A DNA stretch of 64,000 nucleotides, taken from the NCBI RefSeq assembly GCF_029784135.1, contig NC_073744.1, positions 67,096,593 to 67,160,592 on the forward strand, written 5' to 3'. The notes below the pieces were generated by a model that saw nothing but the letters and a program-made list of their open reading frames with translations, did no database searches and had not been told where the DNA came from. This stretch comes from Toxorhynchites rutilus septentrionalis (Eukaryota > Arthropoda > Insecta > Diptera > Culicidae). The number at the start of each line of letters is the position of its first letter. Position 1 is the stretch's first letter. Positions 22,104-32,583 of this stretch are shown here, one piece after another. Position numbers and translations under genes: made by a program.

Positions 22104-25100
22104 AATCTGCCCTACCATACTTTCTTTATTTTGGTAAGGCAAAAGAACCACTAAAAATTCTAATTGACACAGGATCAAACAAAAATTTCATTCACCCTCG
22201 ATACGCAAGTATCAGCCACAAAATAAAAAAACCTTTTTATGTATCTTCAGTAGGCGGAGATATAAAAATTAATAAATATTCCAGCGGAAAATTATTCAAA
22301 CCATATTCTAATGTTTTGATTAAATTCTTTCATTTAAATGAATTAAAATCTTTTGATGCAATCATAGGACACGACACATTAAAAGAATTGAAAGCAGTAA
22401 TAGATACTTCAAATGAAAAATTAATTTTAGAAAACAAATTCATTATTCCTCTACTCCAATACAAACTACAGGAAATCAACAAAATAAATATTCGAGATGA
22501 TCACCTAGACAAGCAACAAAAAGACAGACTCGGAAAAGTTTTAAAAGATTTTCAAGATTTATTTCAACCTCCGGATGAAAAATTACCATTTACTACAAAG
22601 GTCAAAGCCGATATCAGAACTACTGACGAAAATGCAGTCTATAGCAAAACTTATCCTTATCCTCAAGCTTTAAAATCTGAAGTTAATAAACAATTAGAAA
22701 AACTTTTACATGATGGAATTATTAGACCATCACGATCCCCTTACAACTCACCAGTTTGGATAGTACCAAAGAAACAGGATGCTTCTAAAGAAAAGAAATA
22801 CAGAATGGTTATAGATTACCGAAAATTAAATTCAAAAACAATTAGTGACAGATATCCAATTCCGGATACATCCACAGTCCTATCTAACTTAGGAGAAAAC
22901 AAATTTTTTACCACATTGGATTTGGCATCAGGATTTCATCAAATCCCAATGTCTGAAAAAGATATAGAAAAAACAGCTTTTTCAGTTAATAATGGAAAAT
23001 ATGAATTCATTCGTTTACCCTTTGGCTTAAAGAATGCACCAGCAATCTTCCAAAGAGTAATGGATGACGTTTTAAGAGAACACTTAGGAAAAATATGTCA
23101 TGTCTATATAGATGACATCATAATATTCGGTAAAACACTTGATGAACATTTGAAAAATTTAAGAACAATTTTGGAAACATTAAGAGAAGCTAATTTCAAA
23201 ATTCAACCTGACAAATCAGAATTTTTAAGGACCGAAGTCGAATTTCTTGGCTTTATTGTTTCAAAAGAAGGTCTAAAACCAAACGATAAGAAGGTTGAAT
23301 GTATTCGTAAATACCCTGAACCAAAAACTCTGAAAGATTTACGCGCATTTCTAGGACTGTCTGGATATTATAGACGTTTTGTAAGAGATTATGCTAAAAT
23401 CGCAAAACCCCTTACAAAACTTTTAAGAGGGGAGGATGGCCATCGCCAAATTCTGAAAAATCAGTCAAAAAACACAATCATCAATCTAGATGATGATGCA
23501 CGAAATTCATTTAATACTCTTAAAGAAATTTTATCTTCTAAAGACGTTTTAACATTTCCAGATTTTGAAAAAACCTTCATTCTCACCACAGACGCATCAG
23601 ATAAAGCAATAGGAGCAGTGTTATCACAGCAATTCCAGGACGGCGAACGACCAATAACATTTATTTCTCGAACTCTTTCCAGGACCGAAGAAAACTACGC
23701 AACAAACGAAAAAGAGATGCTTGGAGTCGTATGGGCTCTTCACAACTTAAGGAATTTTATCTACGGAGCAAAACTAAAAATTTACACAGATCATCTCCCA
23801 CTCACATTCACATTATCACCCAAAAACAATAATGCAAAGCTAAAACGATGGAAAGCTTTCCTTGAGGAACATGATTATGAAATGTTCTATAAACCAGGGA
23901 AATCCAACGTAGTAGCTGACGCACTTTCACGCATCCAAATAAATTCATTAACCCCTACTCAACATTCGGCAGAAGAAGATGACAGTTCCTATATACCCTC
24001 AACTGAGGCTCCCATTAACGTTTTTCGGAACCAATTAATTTTTCAGATTGGGCCTAATTCATCCTATGAATTTAATGTTCTTTTTGAAAAATACAACAGA
24101 CACACTTTTGTTGAACCAAATTTTGATATAAACTTTCTAAAGGACAAACTACAACAATTTCTCAACCCAGGAATATTGAACGGAATTATGACAGATGAAC
24201 GAACCATGGGAATTATACAAGAAATTTATAAAACAAACTATAATTCAAAAATTTTGAAAGTGAGATTTTCGCAAACAAAAGTAGAAGATATTCAAGATGA
24301 AGAACAACAGTTAGAAACAATCAAGGATGTGCATAATTTCGCTCATCGGAATGCAAAGGAAAACTCACTTCAACTCATAAAGAAATACTTTTTCCCAGGA
24401 ATACATAAACTTTTCCAGAAATATATAAGAACTTGTGAAATTTGCAAAATGGAAAAATATGAACGACAACCTCAGAAATTTATCCCCGTAAGAACTCCAA
24501 TCCCTAATTATCCTGGCGAGATCATACATCTCGATATATTTTGTTACAATGCTAATTTCCTTTTTATATCCTCACTTGACAAATTTTCAAAATATCTCAA
24601 AATGAAACCAATTAAGTCAAAGGCCATTTCTGATGTAAAGAATGTTCTTTTGGAATTATTATATGATTGGGACTTGCCCGCATTAATTGTAATAGATAAT
24701 GAAAGTTCTTTTATATCAAATGTCGTAGAACAAAACATTATAAATTTAGGTGTCAAAATCTTCAAAACTCCTGTTAATCATTCTGAAACCAATGGCCAAG
24801 TAGAAAGATGTCACTCTACAATACGAGAAATAGCTAGATGTGTTAAAGCATTAAATCCAGATATGCCAATTACTACTCTCATTCAAGAAGCAACTCATAA
24901 ATACAATAACACAATACATTCATTTATTAACAAAACACCAAAAAATATTTATATAGGAGAAAGTAGAGATAATGCGTCCTATGAAGAAATAGCAAGAAGT
25001 CGAGACAAAAATAATGAAAAAATATTAAAATTATACAAAAACAAAGAAGAAAAAATTATTCCAAAAGCTTATCAAACATACGAACCCAATAGCTATGCAT

Positions 25101-25240
25101 ATGAAAAAACAAATACTCACAATAAACGTAAGAGTCGATACAACATTATAAAAATAAAAGAAGATCACAATACATACATTATAGATTCCAATAATCGAAA
25201 AATCCATAAATGTAATTTACGAAAGAATACAAGCGAATAA
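22091..25240 (+). CDS. pol: Errantivirus Pol (protease, RT, RNase H, integrase)
   Basis: Reached by -1 frameshift near 22091; the first in-frame ATG is only at 22316, inside the protease region. The aspartic protease has 'LIDTGSNKNF' near 22165. RT: 'TTLDLASGFHQIPM', 'RLPFGLKNAPAIFQ' and catalytic 'YIDDIIIF' near 23103. RNase H: 'TTDASDKAIGAVLSQ' near 23590 and 'TDHLPLTF' near 23788. Integrase: HHCC finger ('CEICKMEK' near 24435) and catalytic D ('HLDIF'), D ('VIDNESSF') and E ('NGQVERCH'). RT before integrase places it in Ty3/gypsy. The frame is uninterrupted to the TAA at 25238-25240. Confidence 0.92.
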   Translation, partial: FFRLKSALPYFLYFGKAKEPLKILIDTGSNKNFIHPRYASISHKIKKPFYVSSVGGDIKINKYSSGKLFKPYSNVLIKFFHLNELKSFDAIIGHDTLKELKAVIDTSNEKLILENKFIIPLLQYKLQEINKINIRDDHLDKQQKDRLGKVLKDFQDLFQPPDEKLPFTTKVKADIRTTDENAVYSKTYPYPQALKSEVNKQLEKLLHDGIIRPSRSPYNSPVWIVPKKQDASKEKKYRMVIDYRKLNSKTISDRYPIPDTSTVLSNLGENKFFTTLDLASGFHQIPMSEKDIEKTAFSVNNGKYEFIRLPFGLKNAPAIFQRVMDDVLREHLGKICHVYIDDIIIFGKTLDEHLKNLRTILETLREANFKIQPDKSEFLRTEVEFLGFIVSKEGLKPNDKKVECIRKYPEPKTLKDLRAFLGLSGYYRRFVRDYAKIAKPLTKLLRGEDGHRQILKNQSKNTIINLDDDARNSFNTLKEILSSKDVLTFPDFEKTFILTTDASDKAIGAVLSQQFQDGERPITFISRTLSRTEENYATNEKEMLGVVWALHNLRNFIYGAKLKIYTDHLPLTFTLSPKNNNAKLKRWKAFLEEHDYEMFYKPGKSNVVADALSRIQINSLTPTQHSAEEDDSSYIPSTEAPINVFRNQLIFQIGPNSSYEFNVLFEKYNRHTFVEPNFDINFLKDKLQQFLNPGILNGIMTDERTMGIIQEIYKTNYNSKILKVRFSQTKVEDIQDEEQQLETIKDVHNFAHRNAKENSLQLIKKYFFPGIHKLFQKYIRTCEICKMEKYERQPQKFIPVRTPIPNYPGEIIHLDIFCYNANFLFISSLDKFSKYLKMKPIKSKAISDVKNVLLELLYDWDLPALIVIDNESSFISNVVEQNIINLGVKIFKTPVNHSETNGQVERCHSTIREIARCVKALNPDMPITTLIQEATHKYNNTIHSFINKTPKNIYIGESRDNASYEEIARSRDKNNEKILKLYKNKEEKIIPKAYQTYEPNSYAYEKTNTHNKRKSRYNIIKIKEDHNTYIIDSNNRKIHKCNLRKNTSE

Positions 25241-25263
25241 AAACATTTTTCGTTTCTTTACAG

Positions 25264-26863
25264 ACTCGCCCTCTGCGCGTCTCAAGTACTGGCAGGAATT
25301 CAAATACACGACCTTACAAATAACCCACTCGCAATTGTACCACTAGGAAAAGCAAAAATAAAAATAGAACACATACGCATTGTACATCCTATTGATTTAA
25401 TTCAAATTGGCAATACAATTTTCAATGTTAATAGTGACATACAGAATAATCCTTCAAATAATCCATTGTATGAATTAATCCAAATCAAAAATTATAAGTT
25501 ATATGAAACATTTATGAAAATCAAACCATTTGTAAACAGAAGAAAAAGGTGGGATACAATCGGAACAGTTTGGAAATGGATTGCCGGCAGCCCAGATGCA
25601 GAAGATCTCCGAATCATCAATCACTCCATGAACGCCCTGATAACCATGAACAACAAGCAGTTATTCATCAACGAAGCTATCGACAAACGAATCCAAGAAA
25701 TAACAGACATAACCAATCAAGTACTAAAGATCGAGAATGAAAGAACAAAAAACCATTCCCTCGAAATTAATCAATTGATAATTCTCTCCAACATAGACTC
25801 ATTACAAAATCAGGTAGAAACATTAGAAGAAGCAATTCTAATGGCCAAACACGGAATCCCTAGTAGCAAACTACTATCGATAAAAGATTTTACAAAAATT
25901 GCAACCTTTCTACAAAACCACGATATTCACATAACTTCCTTCGAAGAATTATTAACACAAGCCAAAGCACAAGTAATGCTGAATAATACGCACATTATCT
26001 ATATGCTAAAGATTCCACAAGTATCAACTGAAACATTTGAATACGACTACATTGACTCAATAATCAAGTCAATGAAACGCATTTTATTGAACAAAAATTA
26101 CATTATCAGAAATCAAACAAATGTTTACGAATTGAATCAACCTTGTGAAGAGCAAGATGACTATTTCTTATGCGATAATTCTCAAATAGAACATGCAAAT
26201 GAATGCATATATAAACTTACTACAGGGAAACATTCAAATTGCACCTTTGAAAAGGTATATTCAAAGGGACTCGTAAAACGAATCAACGATGCAACAATTT
26301 TGATCAATGACGCTGGTGCAGAAGTCTCATCAAATTGTACCAATTCCAGTCAACCCCTATATGGATCGTTTTTAATACAATTCAGCCAATGCAATCTTCA
26401 TATCAACGGCGAACAATATTCCAATTATGAAACAACTATTCCTGCAAAAACATATGATCCTACCACTGGACTTCGTGTTAACGAAATTCATATCATAGAC
26501 GCACCACCTGTGGAATACCTTCAGAATTTAACCCTTGAACATCGCGAAAAATTGGAACTATTAAACCTGCAAAATCATTCCTTGAGTTGGAAACTCAATA
26601 TCTTTGGATCATTTGGACTATCAACAATAATTCTAATCGCAAGCACATTTGCAATTCTTCGATTCCTTTCCAGACGTAAACAAAAGGCCAACATAACAGT
26701 CCACTTCGACAAAAACGCTGAGACCATCCTAATAAATGAGCCACCAAAAACAACGGAAATTAAACCTGACACCAACAACACAGAGGAATTATCAGACGAA
26801 AGAAAAAAACAACTTCAAGCATTCTTTGATGCACCAACACCATTACGCACCATCCAAAAGTAA
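25264..26863 (+). CDS. env: Errantivirus Env (fusion glycoprotein), exon 2
   Basis: The frame is open from a good acceptor (tttctttacag ending 25263) to the stop at 26861-26863; the first ATG inside it is at 25466. Features in order: ectodomain start, basic furin-like site RRKR at 25538-25549, then 'TVWKWIAGSPDA', the conserved fusion-peptide region of gypsy-type F-like Env. Next come coiled-coil-prone helices, N-glycosylation sequons, Cys pairs, one membrane helix at about 26603-26668 followed by 'SRRKQK', and a cytoplasmic tail. There are no breaks. The N-terminal signal sequence is expected from the leader exon ending at 20325. Whether it is functional is unknown. Confidence 0.85.
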
Positions 26864-26883
26864 ACTTTGAGGACAAAGCAATC

Positions 26884-26894
26884 AAGAGGGGAGG
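26884..26894 (+). other. Polypurine tract
   Basis: AAGAGGGGAGG directly precedes the 3' LTR, as needed for plus-strand DNA priming. It lies 20 nt after the env stop. Confidence 0.8.
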
Positions 26895-27240
26895 AGTTAG
26901 CACAGTTAGCACAAATCGAGACCGCATAGCCGATAAGCGGAATATAAACATCCGAATCACCATCCAGCTGCATCATCATCAACAATCACAACTTATTGGA
27001 CCACCCGGAGACCAAGAATAAACAATCAACCGTTCACAAGAATCGATATCAGCATCGCGCTGATGCCATGAATAAACATTCCCACATTCAAGATGTTGTA
27101 AACACAAATCATTGATATATATAAGCAGGGACAATGAATGTAAGGTTAGAGTTAAATTTGAATAGTGAATAGATGCACATCGTGTGCTCGAAAAGAAGAA
27201 ATTGTTTTTTTTAAGTAAAGTTTAGTGTTTAAGATTAACT
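26895..27240 (+). repeat. 3' LTR
   Basis: 346 bp, same sequence as the 5' LTR by my reading, followed by TATG, which repeats the bases before the 5' LTR. Confidence 0.92.
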
Positions 27241-27244
27241 TATG

Positions 27245-27570
27245 TTCTACAATTACGAGCGTTAGTCCATTTAGTCCATTTGATGCTTGCGCAAACGAAA
27301 TTGATCTTTGTTCGAAAGTCGAAATGGATTTCAATGCGATAAAACGATAAAAATATAAATGAAAATAGATCGCCGAATGTGTTGATAAGAGATAAGAGCA
27401 AAACTCGAGAAAGGAATTGTCCGATTTAGGGCTGCCTTTTTTCTATCAGATTTTCTGTCTCAAACATTTATGCCTTGTAACGGAGAACATGTTATTTGCA
27501 AGTGGTTGAAAAATCTTGAACGAGAATTGTGTCTGAAAATAATCTAATATTATAATGACAAAGTAAAAGG
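27245..27570 (+). repeat. Host repeat, right half after errantivirus
   Basis: Continues the repeat interrupted at 19533. 'ttctacaattac' and 'gaaattgatctttgttcgaa' match 35524-35606, where no retrovirus intervenes. Confidence 0.75.
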
Positions 27571-27599
27571 TAATTTACTACTAGATTTATGTGATTTGA

Positions 27600-28125
27600 A
27601 TTCCATTTTTTTAAAGTGATTTTTTTTCAATACCAGCTCATTGTCTTCAATTTGATATGCCGATTAGCTGAATCGGTTCAGTAGTTCCAAAGTTATGATT
27701 TTCTAAAAAAAGTAATTTTGAGAAAAAGGGGAAAAAATGGTGTTTTGGACCATCGTTTAAATTTAAAAATCATAATTCAAAAACGAAAAAGAACACATCT
27801 CTGATTTTTGGATATGTTATGTAAAAATCCGCAGCTCTCAAGAAAAAATATGAAAAATATAGTGCCATTGGTCCCGAGACCATGAAAACTATAAAAAACG
27901 AATATAATCAATAATCATGAAGTCAAGTGTCAAGAATCCATTTTTTTGCAAGTGTAATATGTTTTCAAAGAAGACTAGTTCGTTGCTTTCAATTTGATAT
28001 ATCGATCGTCGGAATCGGTTCAGTAATTCGAAAGTTATAAATTTTCGAAAAAAAAGTCATTTGCGGAATATAAACAAAATGGAGGGAAAAATGATTTTTC
28101 GGACCACTCTGAAATGGGAATGGTC
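27600..28125. repeat. MITE-derived repeat, partly tandem
   Basis: 'cttcaatttgatatgccgat', 'gaatcggttcagtagttcc' and 'tttttggatatgttatg' occur here, and the first two recur about 330 bp later (27985-28040). The same phrases form one arm of the inverted-repeat element at 48160-48600. No ORF. Confidence 0.6.
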
Positions 28126-28446
28126 ACCCTAAAAAATACTACATAAAAATGTTTTGCGATAAAGAACAAAATTACCAATTTCCACGAAAATCTGAGAACC
28201 ACTATATCGGTTCGGCATGGAATGGCTGTATAAAAAGGATGATTTTATTTAACCCAAATGAACTTTCATGAACTTTCTGGACAACCCAATATGAGCTGTC
28301 ATAATTTTTTTCCTGATTTTTATAATCATTCTTCCTGATTTTTGAAAATAATAGTTGGCAACCCTGGTCACCTTATGTTTGAACAATTTTATGACTTTTT
28401 AGCCACCCTGTACTTCAGTGGACTGTCGCCAATCAAAATGTAAATA

Positions 28447-29769
28447 AAGTCTGCTTCATTTAATATTGGAACACAAACAATTGCGTGTAGTTCAGTTTAT
28501 AGTTGCGTGTAGTATAGTTTATTAACGAATTCATAATTTGTTTTTCATACAAATGTAGCATTTTCTTTACTCTTTCATAAAAAAAAATTAAAAAAATTAT
28601 TCATTGCTGTTTCGAAGAAATTCTCGTACTTTTCCCGTAATACGGCACATTAGGCGGCGCACACCCTTTTCGTCCACCGTTTTGGCGATTTGATTCCACC
28701 AGTTCTTCATTTGAGTCATGTTCCTAACAAGTTTTCCCTTTGCCTTAAGCCTCCGCTTCGTGATTGCCCAGTATTTCTCTATCGGCCGGAACTGGGGGCA
28801 GTTTGGGGGGTTGAGGTCCTTCGGTATTACGCTGACCCCGTTCGTTGCGTACCATTCCATAACCGTTTTGCTGTAATGGCAGCTTGCGAGGTCCGGCCAA
28901 AACATTACTGGACGGTCGTGGGCACGAATAAACGGCAGAATCCGTTTCTGTAGGCACTCTTTTTTGTAGATTTCTGATGTCATTGTCTTGTCAGTGAGAA
29001 AGACTTTGGTTTTCTGTCCACAACTGCATATCCCCTGCCAAATCATGTACTTGCGGGCGAATTTATCCGCAAACACGAACTTAAATTTTGCAGGTACATC
29101 CCCCCGAGCCGTCGCCAAATAAAATTTTTGACCTGGGATTTGCCCAAAGTCCGCCTTCACGTAGGTCTCATCGTCCATCAGAATACATCCGTCGAACTTG
29201 GTCAGCACTTGGTCGTACAGCTTTCGAGCACGGATTCTGGCCACATTGTTCTGCTTCAGCGTCCGATTTGGCTGTTTGCTGGCTCGGAATGACCTTATTC
29301 CTTCCCGGAGACGAATTCGACGCACCGTACTGTGAGCGGCCTGGAACTTATTGGCCAAATCGCGGTCTGAAAGATTGGGATTCCTCTTGACGGCCTTGAT
29401 GACTTTCCCACGCAGTTTCCGGTCGACAGTTCCACTCCGACGCTTCGAATGCGGCTTCCGAGCCGTCGTCAATGTTTCCTTGTACTGCTTGATAACACGC
29501 CATACGGTATTTCTGGGCATTTTAAGCTGTTTAGCTAGCTTAGATGCCGACAACAATGGATTTTCAAGAAAACTGTGCACAATTTTATCTCTTCGTTCGG
29601 CTTCCATGGCGGTTGTTTACAAAATGCTATCGTTTGGTGTTATGACATAAATACATGGTGAAAGGTAATGAATTTCCCGACACGTGGGTGAAAAAAGTTT
29701 CCGAATCCGTCCACTAGGAGCGCCACAATGAGCAAAAGAATTTGTTCCAATATTAAATGAAGCAGACTT
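28447..29769 (-). mobile_element. ITmD37E transposon, apparently intact
   Basis: The ends are perfect 27-bp inverted repeats beginning AAGTCTGCTTCATTTAATAT, with TA on both sides (28445-28446 and 29770-29771). Length is 1323 bp and the transposase is one open frame on the minus strand. Perfect ends and an open frame suggest recent activity. Confidence 0.92.
28597..29607 (-). CDS. ITmD37E transposase
   Basis: 336 aa, cut-and-paste transposase. The N-terminus has paired helix-turn-helix motifs ('SASKLAKQLKMPRNTVWRVI', then 'LSDRDLANKFQAAHSTVRRI') with a basic linker between. Catalytic residues: Asp in 'LMDDETYVKAD', Asp in 'WPDLASCHYS', Glu in 'RPIEKYWAI'. I count 37 residues between the last Asp and the Glu, the mosquito DD37E signature. 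The start is the first ATG of the frame, 162 bp inside the right end. No stops; full family length. Confidence 0.93.
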   Translation of the reverse strand: MEAERRDKIVHSFLENPLLSASKLAKQLKMPRNTVWRVIKQYKETLTTARKPHSKRRSGTVDRKLRGKVIKAVKRNPNLSDRDLANKFQAAHSTVRRIRLREGIRSFRASKQPNRTLKQNNVARIRARKLYDQVLTKFDGCILMDDETYVKADFGQIPGQKFYLATARGDVPAKFKFVFADKFARKYMIWQGICSCGQKTKVFLTDKTMTSEIYKKECLQKRILPFIRAHDRPVMFWPDLASCHYSKTVMEWYATNGVSVIPKDLNPPNCPQFRPIEKYWAITKRRLKAKGKLVRNMTQMKNWWNQIAKTVDEKGVRRLMCRITGKVREFLRNSNE

Positions 29770-29865
29770 TAAAAACAAAAATCGTGAAATTTATTTTACT
29801 TGACCTGATATTTTCGACACCAGTTTGGACGACTGTTCACATATTCTAGGAGAGATGAACAGATA

Positions 29866-30463
29866 TTAGGTTGGGGAAAAAGTTATCCATTATTTTCTCG
29901 GTAGCTGGCTTTAGTTATCAATATCTCGCGTAATATCGATCATACAATTTACAATTTAGGCTCGTTGTAAAGGTGATATTTCACACTAAAAAATCTTTTG
30001 TTGTGTTTTTGTTTGTTCCATTCAGTTGTGAATTACAGGGTGTTAACAATGGAGGTCAACAAAGAGAAAATTCCATACATTTTACACTTTTCCTTTTATG
30101 CCGAAAATACGAGCTATGCCGCTGAAATTGTGAATGGTGTTTATGGTGCCGATACTCCTACAGTAAAATACGTGCAATTCAATGTATTTAAAAAAAATAT
30201 ATTTAATTATTTTTTCCCATTTAAAACAAAAATCTTTTTTTACACTAAATTCAGCTCTCTTTTGTCAACAAATGGACCACTTGAAGCTAGCGATTGACCA
30301 GAAACGTTCAGAATTTACCAAAAGAAGAGACAAATCACAAAGACACAATTCCGGGAGCTTCATTGGGATGTTTTAATGCATCCATCGGACCTGGCACCAA
30401 GCGATTACCAGATTTTTCTCGCATTACAAAATTTCGATTATTTCGTACAGAAATTACTTTGTT
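29866..30463 (+). pseudogene. Mariner element, internally deleted and frameshifted
   Basis: The left end 'ttaggttggggaaaaagtta' (29866, after TA) is the mariner type also seen at 44800. The ORF from 30049 starts 'MEVNKEKIPYILHFSFYAEN', the transposase N-terminal HTH. It then loses homology, and later pieces ('QKRSEFTKRRD', 'WDVLMHPSDLAPSDYQIF' in another frame, about 30300-30420) come from the C-terminal third. The catalytic centre is deleted. The right end seems cut off by the repeat starting near 30464. Confidence 0.75.
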
Positions 30464-30998
30464 GTTTGGGGGCAAAGTGGTCAGTGGAGAATTAATACAG
30501 ACAATGTCCTGTTTTCAAAAGATAATATACCTTATCACCTTCTGCTCATAAAAGGGTCCCTTTTGTGGTTTTGACCCTGGAAAAATATGCCACCTCAACC
30601 AAGCCTCATTATGAAAAACGTTATGTGTTTCTTACGTATGAGAAAATTTCAATTACGACTGTAGGTGAATAGGTCAAGCTCATTTCATACATATACCCAC
30701 TTTTTCAATAATTATTTAAAAAATTTGGACAAGTAGACACGCATTAGTCTATCTCTTCTAGCATATGTGCGGGTAACCACTTTATCTCCTCACTAAAAAA
30801 TGTTCGATTTTTCAGCTTTTTCTCTAATAATGAAAAATGTACTACTTTAAATTTTCATAATAAAAACCGCTTGCTATCTAAAACAACAATAAGTTGAGCT
30901 ACAATATTCTTCGAAAAACGGAAATTGTAGTGATGTGTGGACACATGAAATGGGCATGTTCCTAAGGGTGACCACTTTCCCCCTATTTCCCCTACATT
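30462..30998. repeat. Possible MITE with 'gggggcaaagtggtca' ends
   Basis: 'gggggcaaagtggtca' at about 30465 is answered by 'tgaccactttccccc' at about 30968. The arms are short and imperfect, so this may be two separate ends. Confidence 0.35.
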
Positions 30999-31337
30999 AA
31001 TATGACAGCACCAGTGGATATGTGGATAGCGTAGTTGTGTGGAATCCCCTTATAACCAGCCGGCTTTGGTTCTAGCGCAGCTTGGCACCATTTAGAATAT
31101 TTCTTTAGATGCAATTTCAAACTATCATTCATTCTGAGAATTTTAACACTCTTGAAAAATATGCTTTTATTTGTGCATTTGGTTATTTAACACAAGAAAA
31201 AGCATCTTTTCTGTCAACCCTATTATGGGTGTAGTAGTTATTTTTCAAAATAATACTTCGTGACACGACTTCGGTGATCACCTAGCTAGCCATCCTCGTG
31301 AGTGAATATCAGTTGACCCCAAATTGAAACTAAACTA

Positions 31338-31791
31338 CAGGGTAACTTCGATATAACGTACATTTTACTTTCAAAATTGTACGTTGTATCGAAATGTACG
31401 TTATATCGAAGCATAATAAAGAACTCTGAAACGTAGCTTATTTTACTTTATTGTGTTGCTCTTTGAGTAAGGTTGATGAATAAAATCAATAGGAAGACGA
31501 AGCCAACTTTTCTCATGATGTTTCCCTTCGTTCTGTTGATTGAAGTTTGATTCATTTAGAATCCGGAATCACAAAACAGTAGTATTTCGGGATTGGTTAA
31601 AGTTACAACACAAGCTTTAGTATCAAAATACAGATAATCTATTGTTCTTTCAGAAAAAAAATATTAAAAAAATATTTTTTTTAGACTTTGATCATGTGTA
31701 CGTTATATCGAGGTAAAATGTACGTTATATCGAGTGACGTTATATCGAGGGTACGTTATAACGAGGGTACGTTATATCGAAGTTTACCTGT
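31338..31791. mobile_element. pogo-like MITE with 'cgatataacgtac' ends
   Basis: The left end CAGGGTAACTTCGATATAAC and the right end, reversed, CAGGTAAACTTCGATATAAC are flanked by TA (31336-31337 and 31792-31793). The motif 'acgttatatcga' is repeated several times inside each end. 454 bp with no ORF. TA plus CAGG ends fits pogo/Tc1-type transposases. It ends 217 bp before the first Osiris exon seen here. Confidence 0.75.
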
Positions 31792-32008
31792 ACCAGTTTA
31801 AATGGTACCATCATGTTTAATGTCATGTTCAAAATTTTACTCTTAATTTTTGAATAGAATAATCGACGCAAATTTTCGTTTGCTTCGACTATAAGTTGCT
31901 TAGTAACCGCTCAATTAATCATCATGTTTTGAACCCATTATTTGATTAATCCAACAATTATAGGGCATCGCAAACAGAATCTAAATATTTATTCATTCTC
32001 TCTCGCAG

Positions 32009-32251
32009 ACTTCGAGCCAACGTCCCCAATCGAGGAGGTAACCTCAGCTTTACACGGCAAAACCGTTAAGTTTATGTTAACACACGATGTCAACATTCAA
32101 ATGCCGGAAATGATGTTCGATGGTGCTATATTCCGCATCGAACCACGTGCCATAGAGGGAAACGGAATGTTAGCCAAGCTAGAGTTCATCCCGAAAACAG
32201 CAGTCGAATCCAGAGGAATCCAAACCCCGCGAATTCTATTCAAAAAAATCA
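32009..32251 (+). CDS. Osiris-like (DUF1676) gene, exon A
   Basis: Internal exon, 243 bp, between acceptor ctctcgcag (ends 32008) and donor GTGAGT (32252). It encodes the conserved Osiris core: 'ALHGKTVKFMLTHDVNIQMP', then 'EGNGMLAKLEFIPK' and 'ESRGIQTPRILFKKI'. Osiris proteins are insect-specific secretory-pathway or membrane proteins with roles in cuticle-forming cells. Incoming phase is 1, outgoing phase 1. The upstream exon(s) with the signal peptide were not found and may lie before the window or beyond the inserted elements. Confidence 0.85.
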
Positions 32252-32329
32252 GTGAGTACCACCATGAAACTGATTTTGTTTATTTATTGTTCATGTCTTT
32301 TTTTTTTTGTTATTTCTTGCCCATAACAG

Positions 32330-32583
32330 AAAAGTTTTTCCAAAGCAAACTACTGCTCGCTTTCCTCGGCGTGCTTCTCGTCATCAAAATCATCAAAATC
32401 AAAGTCATGTGGTTACTGCCGCTGCTGGTTGGGGTCGGCACTGCCAAAAAACTTATCCTCAAGTTCCTGCTATTCCTCTTTCCAGCGTTCGCACATATCT
32501 TCAAGCTGTGCTCGTACTACCACCAGTCATACCACAAACCGAATTTCCACCACCATCAGCATCACATCAGCCATCTGCATACG
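32330..32583 (+). CDS. Osiris-like gene, exon B (hydrophobic DUF1676 part)
   Basis: After a 78-bp intron (acceptor cccataacag). It encodes a long hydrophobic stretch 'LLLAFLGVLLVIKIIKIK' then 'WLLPLLVGVGTAKK' and 'FLLFLFPAFAHIFKLCSYY', followed by a His-rich tail. This is the typical membrane-like segment of the family. Incoming phase 1 matches exon A. The donor 'acg|gtgaga' at 32584 leaves phase 0. The 78-bp intron is a multiple of three without stops, so exons A and B look like one ORF in raw translation; the acceptor and donor argue for splicing. Confidence 0.88.

Larger units (their letters stand above)
19538..27240 (+). mobile_element. Complete errantivirus (gypsy-type endogenous retrovirus)
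   Basis: Gag, pol and env lie in order between two 346-bp LTRs (19538-19883 and 26895-27240) that I read as identical, with TATG duplicated on each side (19534-19537 and 27241-27244). LTR ends AGTTA...TAACT, a 4-bp duplication, a gag without zinc knuckles, a -1 gag/pol overlap and an env reading frame all fit insect errantiviruses. The paralogous block at 35440-35540 shows the uninterrupted target. Identical LTRs suggest a recent insertion. The three main frames show no stop or frameshift beyond the expected ribosomal one. This is an old-virus-type element described only; no product was tested. Confidence 0.92.

Noticed and set aside
31942..32008. Extension of Osiris exon A upstream to the ATG at 31942
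   Set aside because: A good pyrimidine-rich acceptor ends at 32008 and the preceding residues do not resemble the family; a signal peptide would be expected instead.
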